Positions 36,401 to 47,529 of a stretch of 64,000 nucleotides of DNA are shown here, piece after piece. Origin of the DNA: Gossypium raimondii. Its lineage: Eukaryota; Streptophyta; Magnoliopsida; Malvales; Malvaceae. Position 1 is the stretch's first letter. Each line of letters opens with the position of its first letter. The translations under genes and the position numbers were made by a program. The notes beneath the pieces were generated by a model. That model was not told where the DNA came from, made no database searches, and saw nothing but the letters and a program-made list of their open reading frames with translations. The DNA is taken from positions 44,991,192 through 45,055,191 of the forward strand of contig NC_068566.1 in assembly GCF_025698545.1 (NCBI RefSeq), in the 5' to 3' direction.

Positions 36401-38498
36401 ATGTTCAGACAATAAATTATAAAGATAATAGACCATATGTTGATTGTTATTGTTAGAGAGCAGAATAATCACCTTGATCATCACAGGAAAGCCAATCTCA
36501 TGTGCTAGCTTGATTGCTTCCTCTGTACTCTATGATAAACAGAAAGTTAACCATGGAACTGCAAATTGACCGTATAAATGCTATGTTTGAAGTTTCATAT
36601 ACTGATACAAACAGTTCACCAAATATAATACCTGTAACAAACCATCACTTCCAGGAACAGTAGGAACACCTGCATTCTTCATTGTTTCTCGGGCAGTTGA
36701 TTTGTCACCCATAACACGAATACTGTCAGGCTGCCAAAGCATAGCAAGATTCATTCTTCGAATTAGGAATGAGGATGAGAAAAAAAACCAAAAGGTATAC
36801 AAGCTAGAAGAATGAGCTAAAAGAATAACAACAGTGTCTACTTTAAGACAACCACATACATAAACTTAGTCATTCACTATGCATTTTAATACCAAAACGA
36901 ATTAAAAGAGAAAAAAAAATCTAGCCACAAAAAAAGGATACCATGTCTAGTGATCTGCTTGCAACAGATAATTCATTTTGTATTGGTCAATTTTGATTAA
37001 ATGCTATAAGCAAGAAAGAGAAGAGACTAAAATAACTGCACAAAACTAAGCCATAAGATTCTGCCAAACATCAGTCCTCCAAGCCAATGTAATGTTCTAT
37101 ATCAAAAACACCAGAAGTGAAAATGTAGGGTAAAAAAATTGGCAGCAAAGCCAACAGCAACAGATTAAAAAAGAAAAAGGATGTATCCTCTCATAAAAGA
37201 TTTATGAACTGCATGTAAACATAACTAACTGAAATGTGTAGTGATACGTTTAGAGCAAAATTTGCTTTTAGTATCCATTTCAAACCTGAGAACACTTCTA
37301 TATTCTGGAAGCTCCTTAGTAAGCATATAGTTAATGTCATTATAAGGTATCATTTTAGTACCAAACTAAGGTTCATCGGCCTCCTTAGAAAGATCAGGTT
37401 GCAATTCTAAATATCAATATCTTATCCATCATACAGACAAAGTATTATTCACATTCATTAACTCTGAACATGAAAAGCCACACTGAACTAGTTATTCCAA
37501 TTAATTAGAAAAATAATAAACGAATTAATAGTTGAGTACTTACATTAGGCCCAATAAAGTTGATTCTGTGATCTCTGCACATCTCCACAAAAACTGCATT
37601 TTCAGCAAGGAAACCATATCCCGGATGAAGCATAGTACAATTACGGCTAAGTGCAGCAGATAGGACATTTGGTATCAATAAATACCTGAACAAAGACAGT
37701 TCAACATAAAAATTATGCTGTTATCAACTTATCACTGATAAAACTGAATAAATGCATAAATGTAGGAAGTAAGAAGCAAAATTTCACAGTAAACATCGTT
37801 GGAAGAAGCTAAGATAATTATTATAAAAGCTGATTAAAAACCCATAGAGGCTTAAGTTATAACTACGCACGATTGACTGCTTGGTGCTTCCCCTATGCAA
37901 ACTGATTCATCAGCCAATTTTACATGAAGTGCATCCTTATCTATGGTTGAGTAAACAGCAACACAAGGTATTCCCATCTCATGAGCAGTTCGGATTACCC
38001 GAACAGCGATTTCTCCTCTATTTGCCACCAGGATTTTCTCAGCACGGCATGTGGCACCGAGGGCTCCTCCACGTTTACTGGATTTACATCTAACTTGGGT
38101 TACCTGAGCTTTCTGCCTAGGAAAGTTGATCCTGCTTCCCACCTTAAAGGTACATTGGAAACTCCTACTACTTGTATTTCTCCGCAAGAATAAGCCCTTC
38201 AATTGGAAAACAATAACATTAACAACACTTGAAAATAAAAGGAAGGCATGTCTATGCTTAACAACATCTGAAAAGATTGGAGCTTTAGCAGAATGGAATC
38301 CAGGAAAGTAGACCCAAATTTCCAAAACCATACAGAAGAAAGAATGAAATCAAGTTCTTTAGAGAAACCATTTAAGCATCCAACAGAAGGAACAAAATGA
38401 AGGTTCAAAAACAGAAAAATCTGATTCCAAAGAGCAGAGAAATTTACAGGGGGTGAGGTGACGGATTTGCACATAGTCATGGAAGAATCCAATGCCAT
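30407..38498 (-). CDS. CAC2: Acetyl-CoA carboxylase biotin carboxylase subunit, plastid (CAC2)
   Basis: Sixteen coding exons join in phase into 538 codons (537 aa plus TAG): 38498-38448, 38196-37871, 37685-37544, 36730-36632, 36529-36473, 35822-35751, 34990-34901, 34565-34506, 32405-32220, 32125-32033, 31950-31869, 31536-31430, 31128-31053, 30748-30702, 30618-30556, 30469-30407. The product carboxylates biotin on BCCP with ATP and bicarbonate, the first half-reaction of plastid fatty acid synthesis. The first ~70 residues are Ser/Arg-rich and look like a transit peptide. Then come [32 protein letters not shown], the ATP-grasp glycine loop [12 protein letters not shown] (about 225-236), catalytic E355-M-N357-T-R359, VEHPVTEM and GFRPGPGRI. 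All expected catalytic residues are present. Length and exon count match the plant family. One conserved Ser is Phe (MIFSVD). A non-coding 5' exon probably precedes an intron ending TTATTGCAG at 38510. Confidence 0.96.
32406..34505 (-). other. Large CAC2 intron with repeat sequence
   Basis: The 2.1-kb intron between exons 8 and 9. It contains at 33860-34400 a stretch with many 'ggtttggtt'/'aaccaaacc' phrases typical of the dispersed repeats elsewhere in the window. The open frame at 32999-33253 is not convincing. Confidence 0.6.
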
Positions 38499-38509
38499 AG
38501 CGACAAATG

Positions 38510-38760
38510 CCTGCAATAACAAAAACCCATTTAAGCCACAGTCAGCGCACAACATAGCTAAGCATCAGAACACAGAGAAGGAAAGCTAGAAAGAAAGATA
38601 CCAAAGAATATGAGCTGAAGAAGAATGAGAGAATGAGGTGTAGTGAAAGAGAGAGTGAGTGTTAAGGGAATGGAGATATGGAGAAGAAGTCGATGGAAAC
38701 GAGGCTTAGAGTTACTGTCGGTACTTGATCGATTTCTCCGCCTAAAATGGTTGGGGACAT
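38510..38760 (-). promoter_or_regulatory. CAC2 5' UTR exon and promoter area
   Basis: The minus strand has a good acceptor (TTGTTATTGCAG) 12 bases before the ATG and a donor-like TTTG-GTATCT at about 38602. The first exon is therefore likely non-coding, with transcription starting somewhat above 38640. CT-rich leader sequence (TCTCACTCTCTCTTT near 38650) is typical of plant housekeeping promoters. No clear TATA. Confidence 0.45.
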
Positions 38761-38769
38761 CAGCCCACA

Positions 38770-39190
38770 CCTCCCTCTGCTTGACTTTTCCCTACGGTTA
38801 CTTCCTCTGCGGTTCTATCTGTCTTCCAATGACTTCATCCCACGTTTACATTTGCACCCTATTGTCCCCACCAAATTGTCATGCAGATGACCAACCCACG
38901 CCACAACCACAATTACCGCATTCACGGTCTTTCTCATGGAGCAAAAAAGTTGGTTAATCAATTACCGCAATCACTTATAAAATTATTTAATTATTATTAA
39001 TTATCTTAATCTAGATTAGAAATTTAAGCAAGATTATCTTCATATTAATAATTTTTTAAAGGAAAAACTTGAAACCTCATTAACCACCAAACAAAATCAG
39101 TAGAAAAGAGGAGACTATCTTTACCCAAAGCCAACAGGCTTAATAAATTAACTCGAAGGTGACTCTTCTTATTTCCACCTGAAACATTAG
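38770..39190. other. Upstream flank of CAC2
   Basis: Partly GC-richer up to 38940, then AT-rich. No gene seen. Confidence 0.35.
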
Positions 39191-39568
39191 ACTAATCAGG
39201 AAATAAATAACATATTTGTAATAAGAGGGGGGCAAATAACATGTTCAGAGTAGCTCGCATGAGAGGACACAGATTGGAAAACAGAGAAAACAACCTTGAA
39301 GTAACAAACCTGACTCCAAAGCATTAGAATTGCCACAAGAAAGGGCGTGCCGAAGGCATTGATTGTCGGTTTCCAGTACAATCTTATCTAAGCCAAGAAA
39401 GAACCTCACCACCATATAAGGGTCTACAACACTCTTCGTAAAGCCAGAAACGACGAACCAAGTCACTCACAGCATTCTGTGCTACTGCATCCCAACCAAT
39501 GCCGTTATTGTCTACGAAAACAGCTCCATCAATATTACATTTGAGCTTACCCAATGAGGGCTTACACA
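39190..39568 (-). pseudogene. LINE-type RNase H relic
   Basis: Two overlapping minus-strand frames make one degraded RVT_3 RNase H domain. Frame one reads LKCNIDGAVF (Asp) and GGEVLSWL (Glu). A frameshift leads to frame two with LDKIVLETDNQCL (second Asp) and HALSCGNSNALESG. This domain is typical of the 3' end of plant LINE-like RT proteins. It is cut at its 5' side by the LTR that starts at 39569. Confidence 0.65.
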
Positions 39569-40414
39569 TGTAACAACTCGATTTGTATGCGATGTCAGAA
39601 AATACAATTTCGAAACTTCATTTTTGTAAATCAAGTCTGTAAAGGTAAAATAGAAATATTTACGGAGTTATTATGAAAATTTATTGAAGATCAGTTAAGT
39701 ACTTTAATCGACAAAATTATTAATTAAAGCTCAATGACTAAATTATAAAAGTCCAATCGCTATTAAATTTTAAGTTAAAAAATACTTAGGGACCTAAATA
39801 ATAATTATCCAAAAGACTAAAATGATTAATTAACCAATTTTATGCATGAAATAGTGGATGGTGATGATGATTCCATTTAGTTTAAAATTATATTAAGTAT
39901 AATTAATTAGTTAAAATTTAGTTTAATTAAAACATTAATTAAAGTATATATATAATGGTGAGTGGATGGAAAGATGAACTGATTCATCCTTCTTCCTCCA
40001 TTGTCCACCATTAAAGAAAGAAAGAAAAGGAAAAAACTCAAAGTTTCGAGCATCATTCGACCATTAAGATTCTTAAGTTAACCAAGTTTTTATCTTTTTT
40101 TAATTTTTATAGATTCATAATTATGAGAGCTTGATTTAGTTAGCCGATATATTAATTTGTTCAATTAGTTGATGTTTAACAAATTGTCATTAAAATGAAA
40201 TTGATGATTTTGAGTTTGAGTTTGATTTGAAGAAATTAATACTTGGTAAATCTAGATTATGATAAGGACTAAATTAGAATGTAAGTTAAACTTATTAGAT
40301 AACTTTATAACATTCGAGACTAAATTAAATAAATTGAAAACTATCATGAGATTATGTTGTAGGTGAAAAGTATAAGGTCCCTAATGAAAGAATCACTACA
40401 CCAAAACAAGCTTT

Positions 40415-40790
40415 TAGCGGCGCTTTTTTAGGCCTTTAGCAGCGCTTTTTAGCGCCGCAACAGAAGCCGCTAATGACTGCGCAGCTAACTTTAGCGGCGT
40501 TTTTAGAAATAAACGCCGCTAAAGGTGTTGGTCTATAGCGGCGCTTCAAGCACAAACGCCGTTGAAAACTAAGACCTTTAGCGGCGCTTTAGTGGAAGCG
40601 CCGCTAAAGATCAGGGTCTTTAGCGGCGTTTTTGCGAGAAGCGTCGCTAAAGATTAAGGTCTTTAGCGGCGCTTCGACCACAAACGCCACTAAAGAACCA
40701 AATCTTTAGCGGAGCTTTTATTAAAAACGCCGCTAAAGGCCAACACCTTTAGTGGCGTTTTTTAAAAAAACGCCACTAAATTTGGCTGAT
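40415..40790. repeat. CACTA left subterminal hairpin array
   Basis: About nine units at a spacing of roughly 42 bases, each an imperfect palindrome of the type TTTAGCGGCG...CGCCGCTAAA with a short loop (for example at 40491, 40579, 40704, 40747). In CACTA elements such subterminal repeats are bound by the TNPA-like protein. Confidence 0.85.
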
Positions 40791-40947
40791 TTGTAAAATA
40801 ATTTTTTTTATATTTTCAGCACTCCTGTAAAAACAAATCAGAAGAAATCATATCTAAACCAGCCAAAAGTAACAAATCTATAGATCAGTAAATAATATAA
40901 TAAATATCAATAAATAAAATAAAATTCGTATTATTCTTACAAAAATG

Positions 40948-42833
40948 TTAAAAGTTAAAATGATAATTAAAAGTCAAAATTGAAGTATATTTACACGATA
41001 GTCTAAGGCGGTAATTGTATTGCATTCTTTGAAACATCTTCATCATACTCTGAAGCTGCTGCTGGAGTTCATCGAACTTTTGACGCTGCTCTGCTTCCCT
41101 CGCTGCAGCCTCTACTTCCCTCGCTATAGCCTCTACTTCTCTTGCTGCCGCATCTGCTTTAAGCTGCTGCTGGAGTTCTTCATACTTTCGTTGAACCTCA
41201 GCTTCTCTCAATGTTGCATCTGCTTTAAGTTGTAGCTGGAGTTCTTCATATCTTTTTTGAACCTCAGCTTCTCTCGATGTTGCCTCCGCTTTAAGTTGTG
41301 TAATTTGCTCAGTTGTTGTCGCTTGCATTTGAGCCATCTGGTCTCTTAACCTCTGAACTTCAGCTTCAGCTCGACTCCTCGAAGGCATATATTGTTGCGA
41401 GCTAGATCCAAAATATTGGGATGGGTTAACAAAAGATCCTTGAAATCGAACCCGACCATATCTTTCAGGACCCTAAACTTCAGTGATAATCCGGTTATCA
41501 ATGTCGTCAATATGAACAGAACTATCACTGGAAGCAATCGCTTCGTACTCCGCCTTTTTATCCTTTAATTTTTCCTAAAAAATAAATCACATAGTTAGGA
41601 ACTCAATATATATTAAAAAATCCAATGCAACATAACTTAACAATATTTGCATTACAATAAATGAAATAAACCATTAGAAATTAAACACTATAAATAATTA
41701 AAACAAGTGAAATTGTATTAAGCAAACGTACCATAATTTTTGCAGCTTCAGGAGTCATAGGGTTTCCATCTTTCTTCCTATGTGTAATGTCAAAAAGTTG
41801 AAGGCGTCCAACTTTTTGACCGGACGACAATTCCTACAATACAATAGTAAAAATATTAATTGATAGAAAGTAATAAATATCTGCCAATATTAAAAAATTC
41901 AAAATACCTCTGCATGAGCTACACACGCAAAACTTTTCGACCCAGCTGTGTGAGTGAATTTTTGTTGCTGCCTACTATTTTTTCCAACTCGTTCATGATC
42001 TTACATTATGAAATTATTAGTACGTTAATTAGGAAATACTATACACCAAAATAATTACAAAATTTTATAAGTTACACATACCTCTCCTTTCTTCAAAGTC
42101 CAAAATCTAACGACCTCTTCCCACTGGTACCTCAGCATTCCCGGCGGGACATTTTGTAATCTCTCGTCGAGTGTTGTTTTTGTCTTAAAATAGTCTTTCT
42201 TTAAAGTGCTCTTATGGTCTCTCAATCTTTTTCCCAATGCCTTCTTTACATAAGCATTGGAGACCTCTAGAGCAAATCTCGCCTACAAAAAACACAACTT
42301 AAGAAAGTAAATGTAAACGAAACTTAAACCCAAGTATTATAAATGACATACACGTTTTGTTACCTTAATGTTATCGAGAGCTTGGTTCTTGTTACTCTCG
42401 GGCACTTTATACCATGACTCGAAGTTAATTGGCAACATATTTGCATTCCGTGCTAGAATGCCCATGTATCCTGCTAAAAGGCGAGCTTCTGATCCAACAG
42501 GCTGACCAAAGCTATTACTGGATACTTGGACACGCTCGACTGGATCTAGCTCGTATAAATCGCTCAGTACCGTACGTCCGCGAACTCTCCGCGTCCCACC
42601 AGTTTCATCTGAAAAATAAAAGTATTGTAATATACGAAATTTAAAAAAAATAAACAAGAAGTCAACACATATGTAAATTAAATGTTAAATTACTTTGAAC
42701 TTCTATAGGTTCCTCAGGTGTAACCGGAACATTCGAAGATCCAATAGCGATCATTGTTCAAGGTCTTTGTTTGTTTCCTTGAGTTTGGAGTACCTTGAAC
42801 AATGCGGTGAGATCGCACTTTTCTTCTAGGCAT
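40948..42833 (-). pseudogene. CACTA second protein (TNPA-like, Ptta/Transposase_24)
   Basis: Exons recognisable on the minus strand: 42833-42694, 42608-42364, 42282-42082, 41999-41908, 41833-41732, 41574-40948. Motifs include MPRRKVRSH at the start, GRTVLSDLYELDP, NVPPGMLRYQWEE, KFTHTAGSKSF, QLFDITHRKKDG and RYGRVRFQG. The C-terminal coiled coil is built from repeats of REAEVQRKYEELQLQL. Defects: a frameshift in exon 1 (the frame ends in TGA near 42735), a missing base at the fourth exon's acceptor that breaks phase, and an in-frame TAG in the last exon (EV-stop-GPERYG). In intact elements this protein binds the subterminal repeats; here it is not functional. Confidence 0.8.
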
Positions 42834-42959
42834 TTTATCTGCAATACAAATAAATTAGTTGAAAACTTTGTATACAATTACAACAATAATATAACATATA
42901 AAATAGTTGAAATATCTTCATTCGTAAATATAATTAGATAATGGTAAAAGCTTACTACA

Positions 42960-45900
42960 TTATAATTCGTAAATATCTTCATCTGTATCTTGGCGGACCC
43001 ATTGAAATTGTGTACTAGTACTAGGGATGTTTTCGTTTAAGTTCTGTTCTGGAAATGGCAAAGTTTGTATTCTGTCGTCAATGTCATCTATACTTCCACT
43101 GCCCATGTCAAACAAGTCTCTAGGGATGTTACGGAGTACAACGTACCAACCCTCATCAGTTGGATCTTTTGAGTAAAAAACTTGTTTGACTTGAGAAGAA
43201 AATACATACGGCTCATCAATCAATTGTTATCCTGTGTGAATCAATCGAGCGAAGTTCACCATTGTGAAACCAAATTGATCTTGCTTGATTCCACGTGTAG
43301 TATTAACATCGGCCCAATCACCTCGAAATAAGACAACTTTCCATTTGCCGTAGTAATCCAACTCAATTATGTCAGTAAGAAGTCCAAAATATTCCACATT
43401 TCCCTCCACAGGATTATTGTCCCTAGCACTAGCATAACTTGTAATTGAGGAATTAACAACTATTCCACAATTTTGCGTTCTCCTCAATCTCTCGTGATAT
43501 TTTGTATGAAATCTGAATCCGTTTATGAGGAACGCACTATATCTTTTAACCACCCGATTTGGACCTTGGGAAAACCATTTAACTTCGCCGGTGATGTTCT
43601 TCCCACTCCAAACCTATTGAATGGAAAGTAAACTGAGTAATTAAAAATGTTTTGAGTAAATATTATTATTTGTCGGTGAAAGCTCCAATTACATACCGTT
43701 TGGCTTAACCATTCATGAAAATATTCTGTAAACAACTTATTGATATCTCGATGTTGTGTTATTCGAGAGCGCGAACGAGATCTCAATATTTGTTTGTACT
43801 CACTATGTTAAAAATATGTTCAGTTTGTTAGACTATAAACAATTTTTAAATGATGAATATTTATCAAATTTCTAGAACTTACTTGCGTAAAGGTTCCACT
43901 GATTCGTGGTGAAATAGAACATATCGATGTGATTGTACCCACGATAAATCATCTAATTCTGCAATTTCAACATTACCGATTGGTTCTCCAAAACTTTGGA
44001 ACAAATAATTATCGGCAAAGTTATGATCCGTGAGTCCAGCATTTCTATTTGGTCTGTTCAACCTTGTTTCAACATCTTCCAAATATCTTGAACAGAAGGT
44101 CATACATTCCTCTGCCAAGTAGCCTTCAGCAATCGATCCTTCTGGATAACGCTTGTTGCGGCAATAATACTTTAATTTGGATAGGAACCTAAACACGATA
44201 TACAACATTATCAAAAGTTGTAACTAAAGGCATATAGGTGAATGAAGGAAAATTTTAAAAATTGTAATTAATACATTTCTATGGGATACATCCATCGATA
44301 GAAAACGAGTCCGCCAAGAATTTCTTCATGCGGGAGATGGATTGTTAAGTGAACTATAACAGTGAAGAAAGAAGGTGGGAAGATTTTCTCCACGTTGCAT
44401 AAAGTTAAAGCGGCTCGATCCTGTACCTTCTGAAGTTCTTGAACATCCAAAACTTTGCCACAAATGGCTTTCATTATATTGGATAGTTCAATTATACAAG
44501 ACGTCACCTTCTTGAAATACAACATCGTGAAACAACGACATAAATCTTGCATCAAGATGTGATAGTCATGTGATTTTAGCGAATATAGTCTTCGATCTTT
44601 AACACTAACACATCGAGATATATTTGATGCATACGCATCTGGAACCTTTATATCCTTCAACACCATGCAGAACACTTCTTTTTCTGTCTTCGACATTGAG
44701 AAAATAGAAGGCGGCAACTGATATTTACCATTTGGAAGTGGATTCGGATGAAGATTAGGTCGAATTCCCATCTGAACTAAATCAAGTCGACTCTGAAGAT
44801 TGTCTTTTGATTTTCCGTCTACATTCAAAATTGTACAGACAATGTTCTCGCAGACATTTTTCTCAATATGCATAATATCAAGATTGTGTCGTAAAAGGTG
44901 GTGCTCCCAATAAGGCAACTCAAAAAAATACTTCTTTTTTTTTTACAAGTCCGCCTCATTAGGATCATCCTCTTCATCGGATTTATCATCAGCTTCATCA
45001 TTTGATCTTCTATTTCTTTGCGTGTTTGCCGGTTGATTTATCTTCCCATAACTGAAATTCATATCTTCCAACATTAACAAGATTTCAGATCCACTTGTCT
45101 GCGAATGAGCTTCTCTGAACTCTTCAGTACCGTCAAATGTCGAACTCTGAAATCTAAATCTATGATTTTCCGGTAACCACCGACGATGCCCCATGTAAGA
45201 GAACTTCTTCCCATTGTATAATCATTGCGAACATGTTTGTGCAGCACAACAAGGGCACGCATAACAACCCTTGGTACTCCAACCGGATAAATTGGCATAA
45301 GCGGGGAAGTCATTAATGGTCCACATCAAAGTTGCACGTAAATTAAAGTTCTCCTTTCTTAGCACATCGTATATCTCGACACCAGCCCATAATTATTTTA
45401 ACTCTTCAATAAGTGGCTGTAAATAAATGTCGATATCATTCTCGGGCCATTTCTCTCCAGGGATAATCATAGATAAGATAAGGTAAGATTGCTTCATGCA
45501 AATCCACGGAAGCAGATTGTAAGGAACAAGCACTACTGGCCAAGTACTGTATGCAGTACTCATGATCTTGTAAGGATTAAATCCATCAGATGCTAGGCCA
45601 AGCCTCACACTCCTGGGATCGCTTGCAAAGCTTGGAAATTTATTGTCAAATGATTTCCAAGCTAAAAAATCTGCCGGATACCTTAATAATCCATCATCGG
45701 CTCGTCCTTCATGGTGCCACGTCATTGACTCTGCTGTCTTTGACGACATGAAAAGCCTTTGAAGCCTTGGTATCAGCGGAAAATACCGCGAAATCTTGAC
45801 CGGCTTCTTTATTGGTTGTGCATCATTTTCATCGTCGTTCCCATCTTCTGTGTTTCTATTTATCCAACGGGATTCACCGCATATATGATAGCACTATTGG

Positions 45901-46653
45901 TTTCTCCGATCGCCCCAATACAACATGCAATCATTTGGGCAACTATGGATTTTGTTGTACCCAAGACCCAAGTCTTTTATCATTTTCTTCATATCTTTGC
46001 ATGACTGAGGGATTTTTGCAAACGGAAACATTTCTCTCAAAAACTCTAACAGCATTGTCAATGAGTTCCCGGTCCACCCTCCCAAACATTTTAACTGGAA
46101 AAGACGAATGCAGAAAGACATTTTTGAAAATTTTGATCCCTCATATAGTTCTTCGTTCATCTCATTAAGTAGCGCGTAGAACTTCGCCGCTTCTGCATTC
46201 GGCTCTTCATGAGGTACACTTATTCTCGGTTCGGTAAAAGCATTTGCACCAACATTACAATCATCAGATGCCATAAAGTCAGTTGGGAATGGCGGCTGAA
46301 AACCATGATTGTGCATATTAAATGCATCCCGCAACATACCTTCCATGTCATCCCCTCCAACAAACTGATGGTAAGCAGTACCAGGATAAGATACATCCAT
46401 CGTTGAAGAGGAGGTACTAGGCGGGCATTCTCTATGAAAAAGCCATTTTTTATAACCCCGAACAAACCCATCAACAATTAGATGCTCGTATACAACTTTT
46501 GCGATAATGCCAGTTTATGTTCACACACTTCTTACATGGGCAAAGAATCATGTTCTCTTGGCTTGCATATTGAAATGCAAAATTTAGAAAAGTCTCAACT
46601 CTGTTTCGATAACCGTTGCTTACCCTTGACAAATTCATCCAAGATCGGTCCAT
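42960..46653 (-). pseudogene. CACTA transposase TNP2 with DUF4218 and DUF4216
   Basis: From the ATG at 46653 the order is: a transposase-associated zinc region (CPCKKCVN), the TNP2 core (Transposase_21) including GLASDGFNPYKIMST, WPVVLVPYNLLPW and CYACPCC, then HDYHILMQDL...PPSFFTVIVHLTIHL (DUF4218), then a DUF4216 region (GDWADVNTTRGIKQDQFGFTMVNF). Three introns are clear: 44275/44188, 43883/43802 and 43697/43613. Defects: a 1-base frameshift near 46520; stops TAG at about 45894, TAA at 45393, TGA near 45220, TAA at 44943 and TAA near 43229. Several fit C-to-T decay (Gln or Trp codons). The original protein would exceed 1000 residues. No active transposase can be made. Confidence 0.88.
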
Positions 46654-46689
46654 ATCTCAATTCTTGAAGTCTGACGTTGACAATAAATT

Positions 46690-47030
46690 GCACGGGTAAG
46701 TTATGTATTATGTAAGCTATGTAAGTTGTGTATTATGTAAGTTATTATTATGTAAGTTATGTAAGTAATGTATTATGTAAGTTGTGTATAATGTTAGTTA
46801 TCAAAGTTATGTATTATGTAAGTTATTTAAGTTATGTAAGTTGTGTATTATGTAAGTTATGTAGGCTATGTATGTTAAGTAAGTCATGTATTATGTAAGT
46901 TGTGTATAATGTTAGTTATCAAAGTTATGTATTATGTAAGTTATTTAAGTTATGTAAGTTGTGTATTATGTAAGTTATTATGTTATTATGTAAGTTATGC
47001 AAGTTTATATATAAGTTTATATTATGTAAG
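46690..47030. repeat. Low-complexity 'taagttatgtattatg' tandem repeat
   Basis: An 8-16 base unit of the type TTATGTAAG repeats irregularly. One larger segment of about 100 bases is duplicated (46780-46860 and 46905-46985). A related 'taagtaatg' repeat continues to about 47520. It lies upstream of the transposase start. Confidence 0.75.
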
Positions 47031-47529
47031 TATTTCACTTTTATGTATCTTATTTATAATTATTTTAAAATTATAAAATTCATTTCTAATAAAATTGAAA
47101 TGTAGGATATATATCCATACCATATATGGGGCGATATATTAAAAATATAGGTTTTAATATTTAAAAATAACATTTACAATTATTTTAAAATTATAAAAAT
47201 AATTTACAATAAAATTGAAATGTAGGTTATATATCCATACCATATATATAAATTTTAATATATATATATATAAATTTTAAGTAATGTAATATATTTAAGT
47301 AATGTAAGTTATAAATTTTTGTAAGTAATATATTTAAGTAATGTAATATATTTTAGTAAGTAATGTAAGTAATGTAATATATACTTTAATTTTAGTAAGT
47401 CATGTATTTAAGTAATATATTTAAGTAAATTCTAGTAAGTAATGTATTTAAGTAATATATTTAAGTAAATTTTAGTGATTAATATATTTAAGTAATGTAA
47501 GTTATAAATTTTAAAATATATATATTAAT

